Below, piece after piece: positions 1-6,088 of a stretch of 9,376 nt of DNA (the first letter of the stretch is position 1; every line of letters starts with the position of its first letter). The notes beneath the pieces were generated by a model. That model had not been told where the DNA came from. It did no database searches and saw only the letters and a list, made by a program, of their open reading frames with translations. Origin of the DNA: Thermomicrobiales bacterium (GTDB taxonomy: Bacteria > Chloroflexota > Chloroflexia > Thermomicrobiales > UBA6265); contig JAUJMG010000137.1 in the NCBI GenBank assembly GCA_030446955.1, positions 1-9,376 on the forward strand, written 5' to 3'. A program made the translations under genes and the position numbers.

Positions 1-136
1 CAGCTGGCATGTTGGCCTTACTGAGCACGTAGGCCGAGCAGAGCCCGCCCGGCCCGGCCCCCATCACCACTGTCGACTTGTTCGAGCCGGCGACGGAAGC
101 GCCGCTCGAACCGTTCGGGCCGTGGCCGTTCTCCAT
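1..136 (-). CDS. FAD/NAD(P)-dependent oxidoreductase, N-terminal fragment
   Basis: Only the first 45 codons are in the window; the rest lies beyond the left edge. After a Gly/Ser/Asn-rich head of about 20 residues comes a hydrophobic beta strand and the dinucleotide-binding loop VVMGAGPGGL (residues 23-32), followed by the start of the Rossmann helix (CSAYVLSKANMPA). This GxGxxG fingerprint is typical of amine oxidase, phytoene desaturase and UDP-galactopyranose-mutase-like flavoproteins; which of these it is cannot be told from 45 residues. The ATG start is supported by a purine-rich site (GGGGAAGGAA, complement of 146-155) about 9 bases upstream. It follows three membrane/glycan genes on the same strand after a gap of about 185 bp, so it may act on a sugar or lipid in the same pathway; that is inference. 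Flavoproteins of this kind do occur beside glycosyltransferases and GtrA genes. Confidence 0.8.
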   Translation of the reverse strand, partial: MENGHGPNGSSGASVAGSNKSTVVMGAGPGGLCSAYVLSKANMPA

Positions 137-320
137 TGGTTTCAGTTCCTTCCCCTGGCGGTCAGCCCGCCGTCATGAAGTGACTCGCAGGTCAGCACCC
201 GGAGCAACACGTTTATGGACGCTCAGGTGGACGTATTACCTCACCAAATCCTAGGCGCACGGCAGCGCTGTCCGCCGCGCGAATCCCGTACTGTATACCA
301 TCCGACACCAGTACGAGCCA
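137..320 (-). other. Intergenic gap before the oxidoreductase
   Basis: This 184-bp stretch separates two same-strand genes. I found no convincing -35/-10 pair and no conserved coding frame. A short GC hairpin (GGGACGC / GCGTCTC around 326-342, one G-T pair, loop CGG) overlaps the very end of the upstream gene, but no T-run follows it. The gap is long enough to hold a separate promoter for the oxidoreductase. Confidence 0.3.
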
Positions 321-989
321 CTAACGGGACGCCGGGCGTCTCTGAGATCCGCGATTCCATCGCAAGGCATACGTCGTCAATCCCGCCATCAGCCAGCCAA
401 AAGTAGCGACGAACCCAAGCAGCAGGAGGGCAAGTCCCACTCGTACGGCGGATGGAGCGGCCGTTCCGGCCGGGTGGCTGAGCAGCGCCCCGAGCACCAC
501 CCGCCCGGTGACCTGGGAATACGTCTTGAAGCTCCAGACCGCGACGACATCGTCGCGGTTGCGCGTTCCTCGCTCCACCCAAACTTCATACGCCTGACCA
601 GCCGAGTCAGCGATGGGTGGAAAGCGAACCGTGGTGAATGGCGAGGCGAACGGCGCCTTACGGTGAAAGATCTGGGACGCGGGAACCGTCAGAGGGATCG
701 TTCGGATCGGCGGGGGCGGGGCGCCAGGCTCGTCGGGACGGATGTAGAGGGTGAGATCATAGGAATCGCCCATGGTGTAGGACCGAAGGTCGAGATCGAC
801 ACGGTTGAAGTTCGGGTAGTTGGGCACCACCTGCCGGCCGCTGACGGCGATTCCGCGCTCCGCATCAAGGGTGAGATTGAACCCGAACGGAGCGCTATTC
901 CGAACCTCAAACGGTACGGCAAGAGCGCCGATAAGCAGCACCGCTACCGCCACTATCGCAACCAGCGCCGCCACGGCTCCTGGGCGCAT
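321..989 (-). CDS. Membrane-anchored protein with extracytoplasmic domain, function unknown
   Basis: The 222-residue protein has a hydrophobic segment at about residues 6-26 (Ala/Val/Leu-rich), a soluble region of about 150 residues, a second strong membrane segment at about 182-207 and a short basic tail (RWNRGSQRRPASR). The middle part is rich in beta-forming stretches and prolines (a PPPP run at about 91-94) and probably folds as a beta sandwich outside the membrane. I recognise no named family. A longer open frame runs upstream to 1376, but it lies in the glycosyltransferase gene and has an Arg/Pro-rich, shadow-like composition. The ATG at 989 shares its A with the TGA stop of the upstream gene (TGATG), a classic translational-coupling arrangement, and no separate Shine-Dalgarno site is needed. 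Co-translation with a GT-C enzyme suggests it helps handle a surface glycan; this is inference. Confidence 0.8.
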   Translation of the reverse strand: MRPGAVAALVAIVAVAVLLIGALAVPFEVRNSAPFGFNLTLDAERGIAVSGRQVVPNYPNFNRVDLDLRSYTMGDSYDLTLYIRPDEPGAPPPPIRTIPLTVPASQIFHRKAPFASPFTTVRFPPIADSAGQAYEVWVERGTRNRDDVVAVWSFKTYSQVTGRVVLGALLSHPAGTAAPSAVRVGLALLLLGFVATFGWLMAGLTTYALRWNRGSQRRPASR

Positions 990-2398
990 CACGGCGAGAT
1001 CGCGGCGCCACCGCCGGGGCCGTAATAGAAGGGGATTAGAAACCGGAGCCCAGTCAGGACGTTGAGGCCCATCAAGAGGGCCACCAGCAGAGGAAGAGCC
1101 AGTGGCCGCAGCCGTTCCGGCAACCACCGGTCTACCCCAATGAGGGTGAGGACGGCGAATCCGATCATCCCCGGAAACGCGAACCGCGACTGGGTGAACT
1201 GGATGGTCCCGACGTAGAGCACGCCGTAGATCAGCAGCACGACCGAAAGCGCCATCAACCCAATCGCCCGCCACTGATAGCGGCTGAGCAGCGGCGGCGC
1301 TTTCCGTCGCCGGCGCACCAGGGCACGGATCAGGAACGCGAGCAAGCCGATGGCGGCCATCCCCCAGACGATCCACACGACGCGATAAACATGAGGGTCA
1401 AAAGGCACCTGACGCCAACCGTAATTGCCCCAGAAATCCTCCAACCGGCCTCGCCAGAATTCTCGGTCCGGAAGCATGTCCCAGTAGCCTTGGGCCTGAT
1501 CGCCGTATTCCGGGATCTCCTGCAGCCGCCGAGATCCGGTTGGATCGCCGTACAGCACGAAGGAACGAATGAACCAGGGAGTGACCAGCAGGAGGGGCAA
1601 GACGACGGTGAGAAAGAGGCTGCCGGCAAGCCAATGCCAGGCCGCAACCCGATCACCCCAGGACCACCGCCGATCCCGCCACCCAAGCCACACGCCTAGC
1701 GCAACGACAGGCAAAACCAAACCGACGCTCGTCTTCGTCCAGAGCCCCGCGGTCACCACTAGCCCCAGAAGGAACTCGCGACGCGGCGAGAAGCCCTCAC
1801 GCAGGCCCCTCAGTGTCAGGTAGAAAACCAGTGAGAAGAGAGCAATCACCAGGATGTCGTGATTGACAATCGCAGCTTCAAACGAGAATTGGGGCTGGAA
1901 CGCAACAAAGACCGGCACGCCGGCACGAAGCAGCGGCGCGCCAGGAAAGACGAGTCCGGCTATCAGGTAGGCAAGCCAGACGGCAGCCAAACCAATCACC
2001 ACGGAGATCAGCCGAAGCGCGTAGAGATCCGTTTCCACTCCGCGCGGAACGAGCAGGCTGATTGGAGCGAGCAAGGCGTGGTAGAGCGGCGGCTGGATGA
2101 CCTCCGCATTGTTTGGGTAATCAGCAACATACTTCCGGTAGGGCTTCGTCTCTTTCGGAAGCATCACCTCGCCGACCACACCCAGACCCTCTCCGGCTGC
2201 GAGCCGCTGGATGTAGTAGAAGTGGTCGACCTCGTCGTGCCCCGTGAACGGGCCAATGATGGCCACCAATAAGAGTTGCTTGACGAGGAAGAGCAGCATC
2301 AGCGGCATCAACCAGCTGGCATCCTGCGGGGTCCGCTCAAGCTGGGATTCCAGCGGGAGTCTCGCGGCCGTGAATGGGCCCTCCACACCGCCCCTCAT
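989..2398 (-). CDS. Multi-pass GT-C type glycosyltransferase (DUF2142/PMT-like)
   Basis: About 469 residues with roughly ten or more hydrophobic segments. The first segment (about residues 29-49) is followed by an outside loop carrying GHDEVDHFYY (53-62). Acidic DE residues in the first extracytoplasmic loop are the hallmark of GT-C enzymes, where they act in catalysis or metal binding. A PPLYHALLAP segment follows near residue 104. The family uses polyprenyl-phosphate sugars as donors and transfers them on the outer face of the membrane. The pattern is closest in my judgement to DUF2142 or PMT_2-like proteins; acceptor and sugar are unknown. The start is uncertain: an in-frame GTG at 2440 would overlap the GtrA gene by 13 bp and has no visible ribosome site. 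ATG 2398 begins 29 bp after the GtrA stop, also without a clear site, and GTG 2386 has AGGGG four bases upstream. The 3' end is coupled to the next gene by TGATG. Confidence 0.85.
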   Translation of the reverse strand: MRGGVEGPFTAARLPLESQLERTPQDASWLMPLMLLFLVKQLLLVAIIGPFTGHDEVDHFYYIQRLAAGEGLGVVGEVMLPKETKPYRKYVADYPNNAEVIQPPLYHALLAPISLLVPRGVETDLYALRLISVVIGLAAVWLAYLIAGLVFPGAPLLRAGVPVFVAFQPQFSFEAAIVNHDILVIALFSLVFYLTLRGLREGFSPRREFLLGLVVTAGLWTKTSVGLVLPVVALGVWLGWRDRRWSWGDRVAAWHWLAGSLFLTVVLPLLLVTPWFIRSFVLYGDPTGSRRLQEIPEYGDQAQGYWDMLPDREFWRGRLEDFWGNYGWRQVPFDPHVYRVVWIVWGMAAIGLLAFLIRALVRRRRKAPPLLSRYQWRAIGLMALSVVLLIYGVLYVGTIQFTQSRFAFPGMIGFAVLTLIGVDRWLPERLRPLALPLLVALLMGLNVLTGLRFLIPFYYGPGGGAAISP

Positions 2399-2427
2399 AA
2401 CCAGTGGTTGATCGAGAGCAGCAGACC

Positions 2428-2853
2428 CTAGGCCCGCCACGTGATTGCGTTGTTGAGGGCAAAGTTCCAGACCGCGGCAGCCCCAGCACCAATAAGATTT
2501 GCGACGAAGTAGTGCATTCCCACCTGGTCGACGAGCACCGAAAGCAAACCCGTGTTGATGATGAGGCCACCGGTGTTGATCAACGCGTAAGGAAGAGCCC
2601 TCGTCGCAATTCGGCCGGTGCCCCGGTCGTGCCAGGTCCAGACCTCATTGAGCAGGAACGTGACGATCATCGAGACCGCGATCGCGGCCGGGGAGGCAAT
2701 CAGCAGCCCCAAACCGACCAGGTCATGCAGAACGACCAGCATGCCTTGATTGAGCCCAAGGCCCACCGCACCCACGACCAGAAACTTTTGAAAGCGCTGC
2801 GCCACGGTCCAGACGCGGACCGCTGGTCGTGGCCAGGTCTCGGTTGACAACAT
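2428..2853 (-). CDS. GtrA family membrane protein
   Basis: The chosen ATG gives 141 residues, the usual size of GtrA-like proteins, with four membrane segments at about 22-43, 46-68, 84-107 and 113-134. Two family-typical signatures end helices two and four: FLLNEVWTWHDR (66-77) and WNFALNNAITWR (129-140). GtrA proteins are small inner-membrane proteins tied to movement or use of undecaprenyl-phosphate-linked sugars during surface glycan modification. The open frame extends to 2949, but those 32 extra residues are hydrophilic and unlike the family. An AGAGGAAAG site lies about 10-13 bases before the start at 2853. This appears to be the first gene of the minus-strand glycan operon, with the GT-C gene right behind it. 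Confidence 0.88.
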   Translation of the reverse strand: MLSTETWPRPAVRVWTVAQRFQKFLVVGAVGLGLNQGMLVVLHDLVGLGLLIASPAAIAVSMIVTFLLNEVWTWHDRGTGRIATRALPYALINTGGLIINTGLLSVLVDQVGMHYFVANLIGAGAAAVWNFALNNAITWRA

Positions 2854-3065
2854 TCCGGACGTCTTTCCTCTCTCATGGATTGGGCGGCTACTGGCGCCAA
2901 CGGCCCGCAGCATCAACCCAGACAAACGGGCGAACGATACCACGCCCATCAGACTGCTCTGCTAGGCCCAAACAGGTTGATGGGCACCGTTCTTGCACCC
3001 CACAAGCGTATGGGGGTCGTGCGGATGGACACCCCATCAAGGTTCGAACGGGAGAGGAGTATCCG
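2854..3065. promoter_or_regulatory. Divergent intergenic region (GtrA operon / small charged protein)
   Basis: This 212-bp stretch lies between two genes that point away from each other, so it should hold both promoters. I saw no good consensus -35/-10 pair. TTGCAC at 2993-2998 is a fair -35-like hexamer on the plus strand, but no convincing -10 follows at normal spacing. A small inverted repeat, CCCCA (2997-3001) with TGGGG (3011-3015), overlaps it and could be an operator or a minor hairpin. The clear signal is the ribosome site AGGAG at 3055-3059 in front of the plus-strand gene. Confidence 0.4.
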
Positions 3066-3401
3066 ATGAGCGATGACGCCCGCACCTTCGAAGCGAATAT
3101 CGACCGAGAGTCACGCCTTGCCAGCAACCGCGAGGTTGAGGACGCGCTGGCCGACCACGATCACGGTGATGATGCGCCGCCTTCCGGCGGCCTCGATGAC
3201 ATCCTCAATTCTCGCGCCGTGGACGAGGCTGTCCAACGAGGAGAATTGACGGGTCAGCAGGCCGCGGAACTGCTGCAGCAAGCCGAGCGTCGCCGTGCCG
3301 CTGAGGAAGGTCCTTCGTCGGACACTAATGCGGACGGCATCATCACCCAGGGTGGATTCGGATCAGGCCAGGGCATGCAGAAGCAGCGCACGGGTCAGTA
3401 G
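3066..3401 (+). CDS. Small charged hypothetical protein (111 aa)
   Basis: A perfect AGGAG (3055-3059) sits six bases before the ATG, so translation from here is well supported; a longer reading from 2829 would begin inside the GtrA gene and is rejected. The protein is hydrophilic, acidic, and has no cysteine and no membrane segment. The first half is rich in Asp, Glu, His and Arg (for example DALADHDHGDDAPPSGG, about 27-43). A likely helix runs through RGELTGQQAAELLQQAERRR (about 57-76), and the tail is Gly/Gln-rich (GGFGSGQGMQKQ). It is probably cytoplasmic and partly disordered. I recognise no family. It faces two other small charged genes across a hairpin pair, and may share with them a stress or stability role; that is speculation. 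Confidence 0.75.
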   Translation: MSDDARTFEANIDRESRLASNREVEDALADHDHGDDAPPSGGLDDILNSRAVDEAVQRGELTGQQAAELLQQAERRRAAEEGPSSDTNADGIITQGGFGSGQGMQKQRTGQ

Positions 3402-3417
3402 CAGCGCGAAAACCGAT

Positions 3418-3469
3418 CGCCGAGGGGAACAGGGAACCTCCCTGAACTCCTCGGCGTCGGAGGCCGACG
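3418..3469. terminator. Compound hairpin between convergent genes
   Basis: The first hairpin has an outer 8-bp stem, CGCCGAGG (3418-3425) with CCTCGGCG (3449-3456), a symmetric 4/4 internal loop, and an inner 6-bp stem, CAGGGA (3430-3435) with TCCCTG (3439-3444). A second perfect hairpin, CGTCGG (3455-3460) with CCGACG (3464-3469), overlaps the first by two bases, so the two compete slightly. No T-run follows on either strand, so factor-independent termination is not certain. The position between the stop of the plus-strand 111-aa gene and the stop of the minus-strand 65-aa gene fits a two-way terminator. Confidence 0.6.
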
Positions 3470-3479
3470 TCACTCGGAT

Positions 3480-3677
3480 CTAATGTTCCTCGTTCTCGTC
3501 GGCTAGGTCGTCGTTTTCGTCGTACCCGCGCCGCCCCACGACCTCGCGAACCCGCTCCTGGTCCGGGTCAGTTCCAGACTCGATGACTTCGGATCGGCCC
3601 ATGTCATGGGTGCGCGCGGGTTGCACGTCGGCAGTCTCCCCGCCAATTCCCTCTCGTTCGCTAGGTTCGCTCGTCAC
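3480..3677 (-). CDS. Small acidic hypothetical protein (65 aa)
   Basis: The start is GTG with GGAGG (complement of 3685-3689) seven bases upstream, a strong site. The protein has 20 Asp/Glu, seven Arg, no Lys and no Cys in 65 residues, and ends in a very acidic tail (DENDDLADENEEH, 53-65). It has almost no hydrophobic core and is probably disordered. No family is recognised. The gene lies behind the 79-aa gene on the same strand after a 68-bp gap that holds two hairpins. The ribosome site and its position between other short genes make it more than a chance frame, but short length leaves some doubt. Confidence 0.6.
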   Translation of the reverse strand: MTSEPSEREGIGGETADVQPARTHDMGRSEVIESGTDPDQERVREVVGRRGYDENDDLADENEEH

Positions 3678-3701
3678 GAGACCGCCTCCACCGCTACATC
3701 C

Positions 3702-3729
3702 AGCCCAGCGGGCTCCGGCCTCCAGCCGG
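3702..3729. repeat. Two abutting inverted repeats in a 68-bp intergenic gap
   Basis: AGCCC (3702-3706) pairs with GGGCT (3710-3714) around a 3-base loop. Directly next to it CCGGC (3715-3719) pairs with GCCGG (3725-3729) around a 5-base loop. They lie between the 79-aa and 65-aa genes and end about a dozen bases before the GGAGG of the latter. They could slow transcription, stabilise an mRNA end or tune translation. No T-run follows. Confidence 0.4.
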
Positions 3730-3745
3730 TCGACCCGCCGGTGTT

Positions 3746-3985
3746 CTAGGCGTTCTCCTCTTGCCGGACTTCATCCGCAACCTGCCGAAAGCGCTCTCGC
3801 ATCTCGTCGGCCACCCGCTGCTCACGGTCTTCGTCAGATTCGTCGCGCCGAGCCTCGCCGTACGCCTCAGCCTCCGCCTGGATTTGCGACGATTGCTGAG
3901 TCAACGCCTCCTTTTCATCCTTGTACGGCTGCTCACCCTTGGTCTTGCGATCCGCATGGCGGTCCTGTGGATAGGGAAACGACAT
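3746..3985 (-). CDS. Small charged helical hypothetical protein (79 aa)
   Basis: GGGAGG (complement of 3991-3996) lies five bases before the ATG. The protein has 22 acidic and 14 basic residues, no cysteine and no membrane segment. From about residue 24 to the end it is a continuous Glu/Arg/Gln/Ala-rich stretch with few helix breakers, likely one long amphipathic or single alpha helix (for example RVADEMRERFRQVADEVRQ, 57-75, with roughly heptad-spaced Val, Met, Phe and Val). The first 23 residues are polar and contain prolines and tyrosines. No family is recognised. It lies 106 bp behind the S41 protease on the same strand and ahead of the 65-aa gene, so read-through from the protease is possible; I saw no strong terminator between them. 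Confidence 0.65.
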   Translation of the reverse strand: MSFPYPQDRHADRKTKGEQPYKDEKEALTQQSSQIQAEAEAYGEARRDESDEDREQRVADEMRERFRQVADEVRQEENA

Positions 3986-4091
3986 CAGTACCTCCCGTCA
4001 TGGTTGTGCCGGGAACCCCAGCGCAAGGCACCGTGTTGCAGATCCCGTGCCATTCAGGTAGGCCGCTGCCCTTGGTCACCGGTTCCTTCCA

Positions 4092-5438
4092 TTACGGGGC
4101 TGAGTTAGCCGGCGGAGAAGGTAAGGCAGCACGGCCAGTTTGAAGCCGCTCATGACCGGCGACGAGTTGATCGTCCTTCGACCTCGCCAGCTCCGCCTCG
4201 GTAATCTCTGGGTCTTGGCTCGGCCGGGTGGGGTACACCTCATCGGCAAGCGCCACTGTCTCGTCCGGGTCCACGCCGCGTTTCCAAATCTGCTCGCCAT
4301 CGGCAGTCAGCCAGAGGGCAGTGCCGATCAAGGCCATGGAGCCGTCCTCAAACTCCGTCGGCGTCAGCACGGTGCCCGTGCCGTAGGTACGCTCGCCCAG
4401 CAATGACGCCCGCCCGCTGTCCCGAAGCGCGGCCGCGACGATCTCCGCCGCCGACGCAGAATTGCCGTTCACCAGGACCACCAGCGGCAGATCGAGGGCA
4501 ACTCCCTCTCCCGTCGTGGTGACGCTGCGGACAGACCCAGCCCGATCCCGCTCCTGGTAGATCGTCGTGCCCTCGGGCAGGAACTGGCTGGCCACCCCAA
4601 TCGCTTCGAAGACGAGCCCACCGGGGTTGTCCCGCATGTCCAGAATCATCTTGCTCGCGCCGGCCTCTCGAATCTGCCCGATCGCTTCCTTGAGGTCTTC
4701 GGTCGCCCCTCCGGAGAACTCGCTGAGCCGCAGGTGAGCAACACCGTGCGGCAGCATGCTCCAACTCACGGGCTGGATGGTCAATTTGGCCCGGGAGAGC
4801 GTCACCGTGTAGGGCTCGTTGTCTCCCGCATGGCGAAGTGTGAGGGTAACCCGAGTTCCCTCGTCACCGCCTAGGCGATCCCGCAGTTCTTCAGGCGTCA
4901 GACCCTCGACCGGCTCGTCGCCGATCTTCAGAATAACGTCTCCGGCGCGGACACCAGCCCGGTCAGCCGGTCCATCGTCGACTGGTGCAATCACAGTGGG
5001 CATGCCGGACGCGAGGTCAAGGTAGATCCCGATTCCGACTGTCTCTCCCCGGATCTCCCGCTCGAAGTCGTCGGCCTCCTCAGGGTCCAGGAAGCGGGAA
5101 TGGCCCGTGTCTCCCAAAGCGTCGACCATGCCTCGACTCGCACCGTAGACCAACTCTTCATCGTCGATCGCCTCTGTCTCGACGTACTGGGTGTGAATGG
5201 CATCCCACGTCTCTTGTAAGACGCCAAATTTCTCCGAGTCGGTGAAGGAGGACGAGGCGCCGGCCCCAGATCCACCATCCCACGCGAGGCGGTCCACGGT
5301 GACGCCGGCCCCGAAGGCGGCAGTCAGGGTCAGCGCGGCAAGAACGGACCGAACAGCAGCCTGAATCCGCGAACGGGGCGACGGACCTGCAGGATCGAAC
5401 GATGGCTGAGGCTCGTGAGGGCGCATACGCTGGCTCAA
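4092..5438 (-). CDS. S41 family C-terminal processing peptidase homologue with PDZ domain, general-base Lys replaced
   Basis: The protein (448 aa) has a short basic cytoplasmic head, one membrane segment or signal anchor at about 28-46, a Ser/Gly linker, an N-terminal helical part, a PDZ domain at about 130-204 (carboxylate loop near TVGIGIYLDL; DRAGVRAGDVILKIG), and an S41 core with RDNPGGL (269-275) and NGNSASAAEI. The family cuts C-termini of exported proteins using a Ser-Lys dyad. Aligned by eye to E. coli Prc, Ser452 corresponds to Ser329 and Asp463 to Asp340, but Lys477, 25 residues after the serine, is Thr354 (GERTYGTGTV; ACG codon at 4377-4379). The usual motif is FGKG. It is therefore either inactive, or uses another base. 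The start chosen is TTG at 5438 because AGGAG (complement of 5447-5451) lies exactly eight bases upstream; the open frame continues to a TTG at 5537, and ATG 5426 is another option but too far from the site. Confidence 0.9.
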   Translation of the reverse strand: MSQRMRPHEPQPSFDPAGPSPRSRIQAAVRSVLAALTLTAAFGAGVTVDRLAWDGGSGAGASSSFTDSEKFGVLQETWDAIHTQYVETEAIDDEELVYGASRGMVDALGDTGHSRFLDPEEADDFEREIRGETVGIGIYLDLASGMPTVIAPVDDGPADRAGVRAGDVILKIGDEPVEGLTPEELRDRLGGDEGTRVTLTLRHAGDNEPYTVTLSRAKLTIQPVSWSMLPHGVAHLRLSEFSGGATEDLKEAIGQIREAGASKMILDMRDNPGGLVFEAIGVASQFLPEGTTIYQERDRAGSVRSVTTTGEGVALDLPLVVLVNGNSASAAEIVAAALRDSGRASLLGERTYGTGTVLTPTEFEDGSMALIGTALWLTADGEQIWKRGVDPDETVALADEVYPTRPSQDPEITEAELARSKDDQLVAGHERLQTGRAALPSPPANSAP

Positions 5439-5446
5439 GGTCGATG

Positions 5447-5451
5447 CTCCT
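5447..5451 (-). promoter_or_regulatory. Ribosome binding site that fixes a TTG start
   Basis: The complement reads AGGAG, followed by eight bases and then TTG (5436-5438). The nearby ATG codons lack this spacing: the one at 5426 is 20 bases away and the one at 5489 lies upstream of the site. This is the reason for taking TTG as the start of the S41 protease gene. Confidence 0.6.
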
Positions 5452-5575
5452 GAGTTGTTGAACGAGTCATTGCCCCGCGAAAGGTTCATCGCGGTAGCCG
5501 GCGAGAACGCATTGAGCCCACGCGGGCTCTCTAACAAGTGTACGTCTGGCGGGTGCCCTTAGCCGCATGCGGGGA

Positions 5576-5581
5576 TACAAT
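5576..5581 (+). promoter_or_regulatory. Possible -10 box for the Rid-family gene
   Basis: TACAAT differs from TATAAT at one base and lies in the divergent region between the S41 protease and the Rid gene, 63 bases before the Rid start. No good -35 hexamer is visible 16-18 bases upstream (the sequence there is GC-rich), so this is tentative. Confidence 0.3.
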
Positions 5582-5644
5582 GGCCTGCCCGCGCAGCAGC
5601 CGGATGGGTGAGCGCCACGCAGGGGGCATTGATGGAGGACCACC

Positions 5645-6088
5645 GTGGATTCAGCGCCGCGAAGACGAAGCCGGGTTAGCTCAGGCACACCTTGGGAAGC
5701 TGCAGTGGGCTACTCTCGTGCGGTGCGTGTCGGCGATGCGATCTACGTGTCGGGCACCACGGCGATGCGCGATGGCACCCTCATCGGGCACGGCGAGCCC
5801 GCGATTCAGACCCGCCAGATTCTGGCGAATCTGGCCTGGGCGCTCGACCAGGCCGGAGCGAGCCTTGCCGACATCGTCCGCTATCGGGTCTACGTCACCG
5901 ACATCGAGATTTGGCCCCAGGTCGCCGACGAACTGGTCAAAGCGTTCGGCAACATCCGCCCCGCCAATACTCTTGTCGCGGTCAGCGCGCTAGTTGACCC
6001 GGCAATGCTGGTTGAGATCGAGGCAGATGCAATCGTCGGGAGTGCGGCACCGGTGAGTGAGCAGCCCACCGCCACACAACCCCTTTAG
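5645..6088 (+). CDS. Rid family (YjgF/YER057c/UK114) protein, non-canonical active site
   Basis: The 147-residue protein starts at GTG with GGAGG (5634-5638) six bases before it. It shows the family pattern across its length: GYSRAVRVGDAIYVSGTTA (22-40), QTRQILANLAWALDQAGASL (55-74), VRYRVYVTDIEIW (78-90) and MLVEIEADAI (121-130). The family forms trimers, and RidA proper deaminates reactive 2-aminoacrylate-type enamines/imines, protecting PLP enzymes. The catalytic arginine of RidA (Arg105 in the PARS motif of E. coli-type proteins) is Asn108 here (RPANT, 105-109), so classical imine deaminase activity is doubtful. This places it in one of the broader Rid subgroups rather than RidA itself. 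It is convergent with a branched-chain aminotransferase and the two stop codons overlap. The last 15 residues are a loose Ala/Pro/Thr/Gln tail. Confidence 0.9.
   Translation: MDSAPRRRSRVSSGTPWEAAVGYSRAVRVGDAIYVSGTTAMRDGTLIGHGEPAIQTRQILANLAWALDQAGASLADIVRYRVYVTDIEIWPQVADELVKAFGNIRPANTLVAVSALVDPAMLVEIEADAIVGSAAPVSEQPTATQPL

Noticed and set aside
990..1376. Upstream extension of the two-helix membrane protein to a 351-residue reading
   Set aside because: The added stretch lies in the GT-C gene in another frame, is Arg/Pro/Ala-rich and lacks protein-like features; ATG 989 coupled by TGATG explains the gene better.
1859..2272. Plus-strand 137-residue open frame
   Set aside because: It runs antisense to the GT-C gene, has no ribosome site and a composition typical of a shadow frame in GC-rich DNA.
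2854..2949. 32-residue N-terminal extension of GtrA
   Set aside because: The extension is polar and unlike the family; 141 residues from 2853 match the usual length.
2829..3065. Longer start for the 111-aa plus-strand protein
   Set aside because: It would begin inside the GtrA gene on the other strand, and AGGAG lies directly before ATG 3066.
3583..4143. Plus-strand 186-residue open frame
   Set aside because: Pro/Ser/Arg-rich, no ribosome site, and antisense to the two small genes that do have good sites.
5660..5700. tRNA-like GGTTAGCTCAG string
   Set aside because: It lies inside the Rid coding region, and no acceptor stem or cloverleaf can be built around it.
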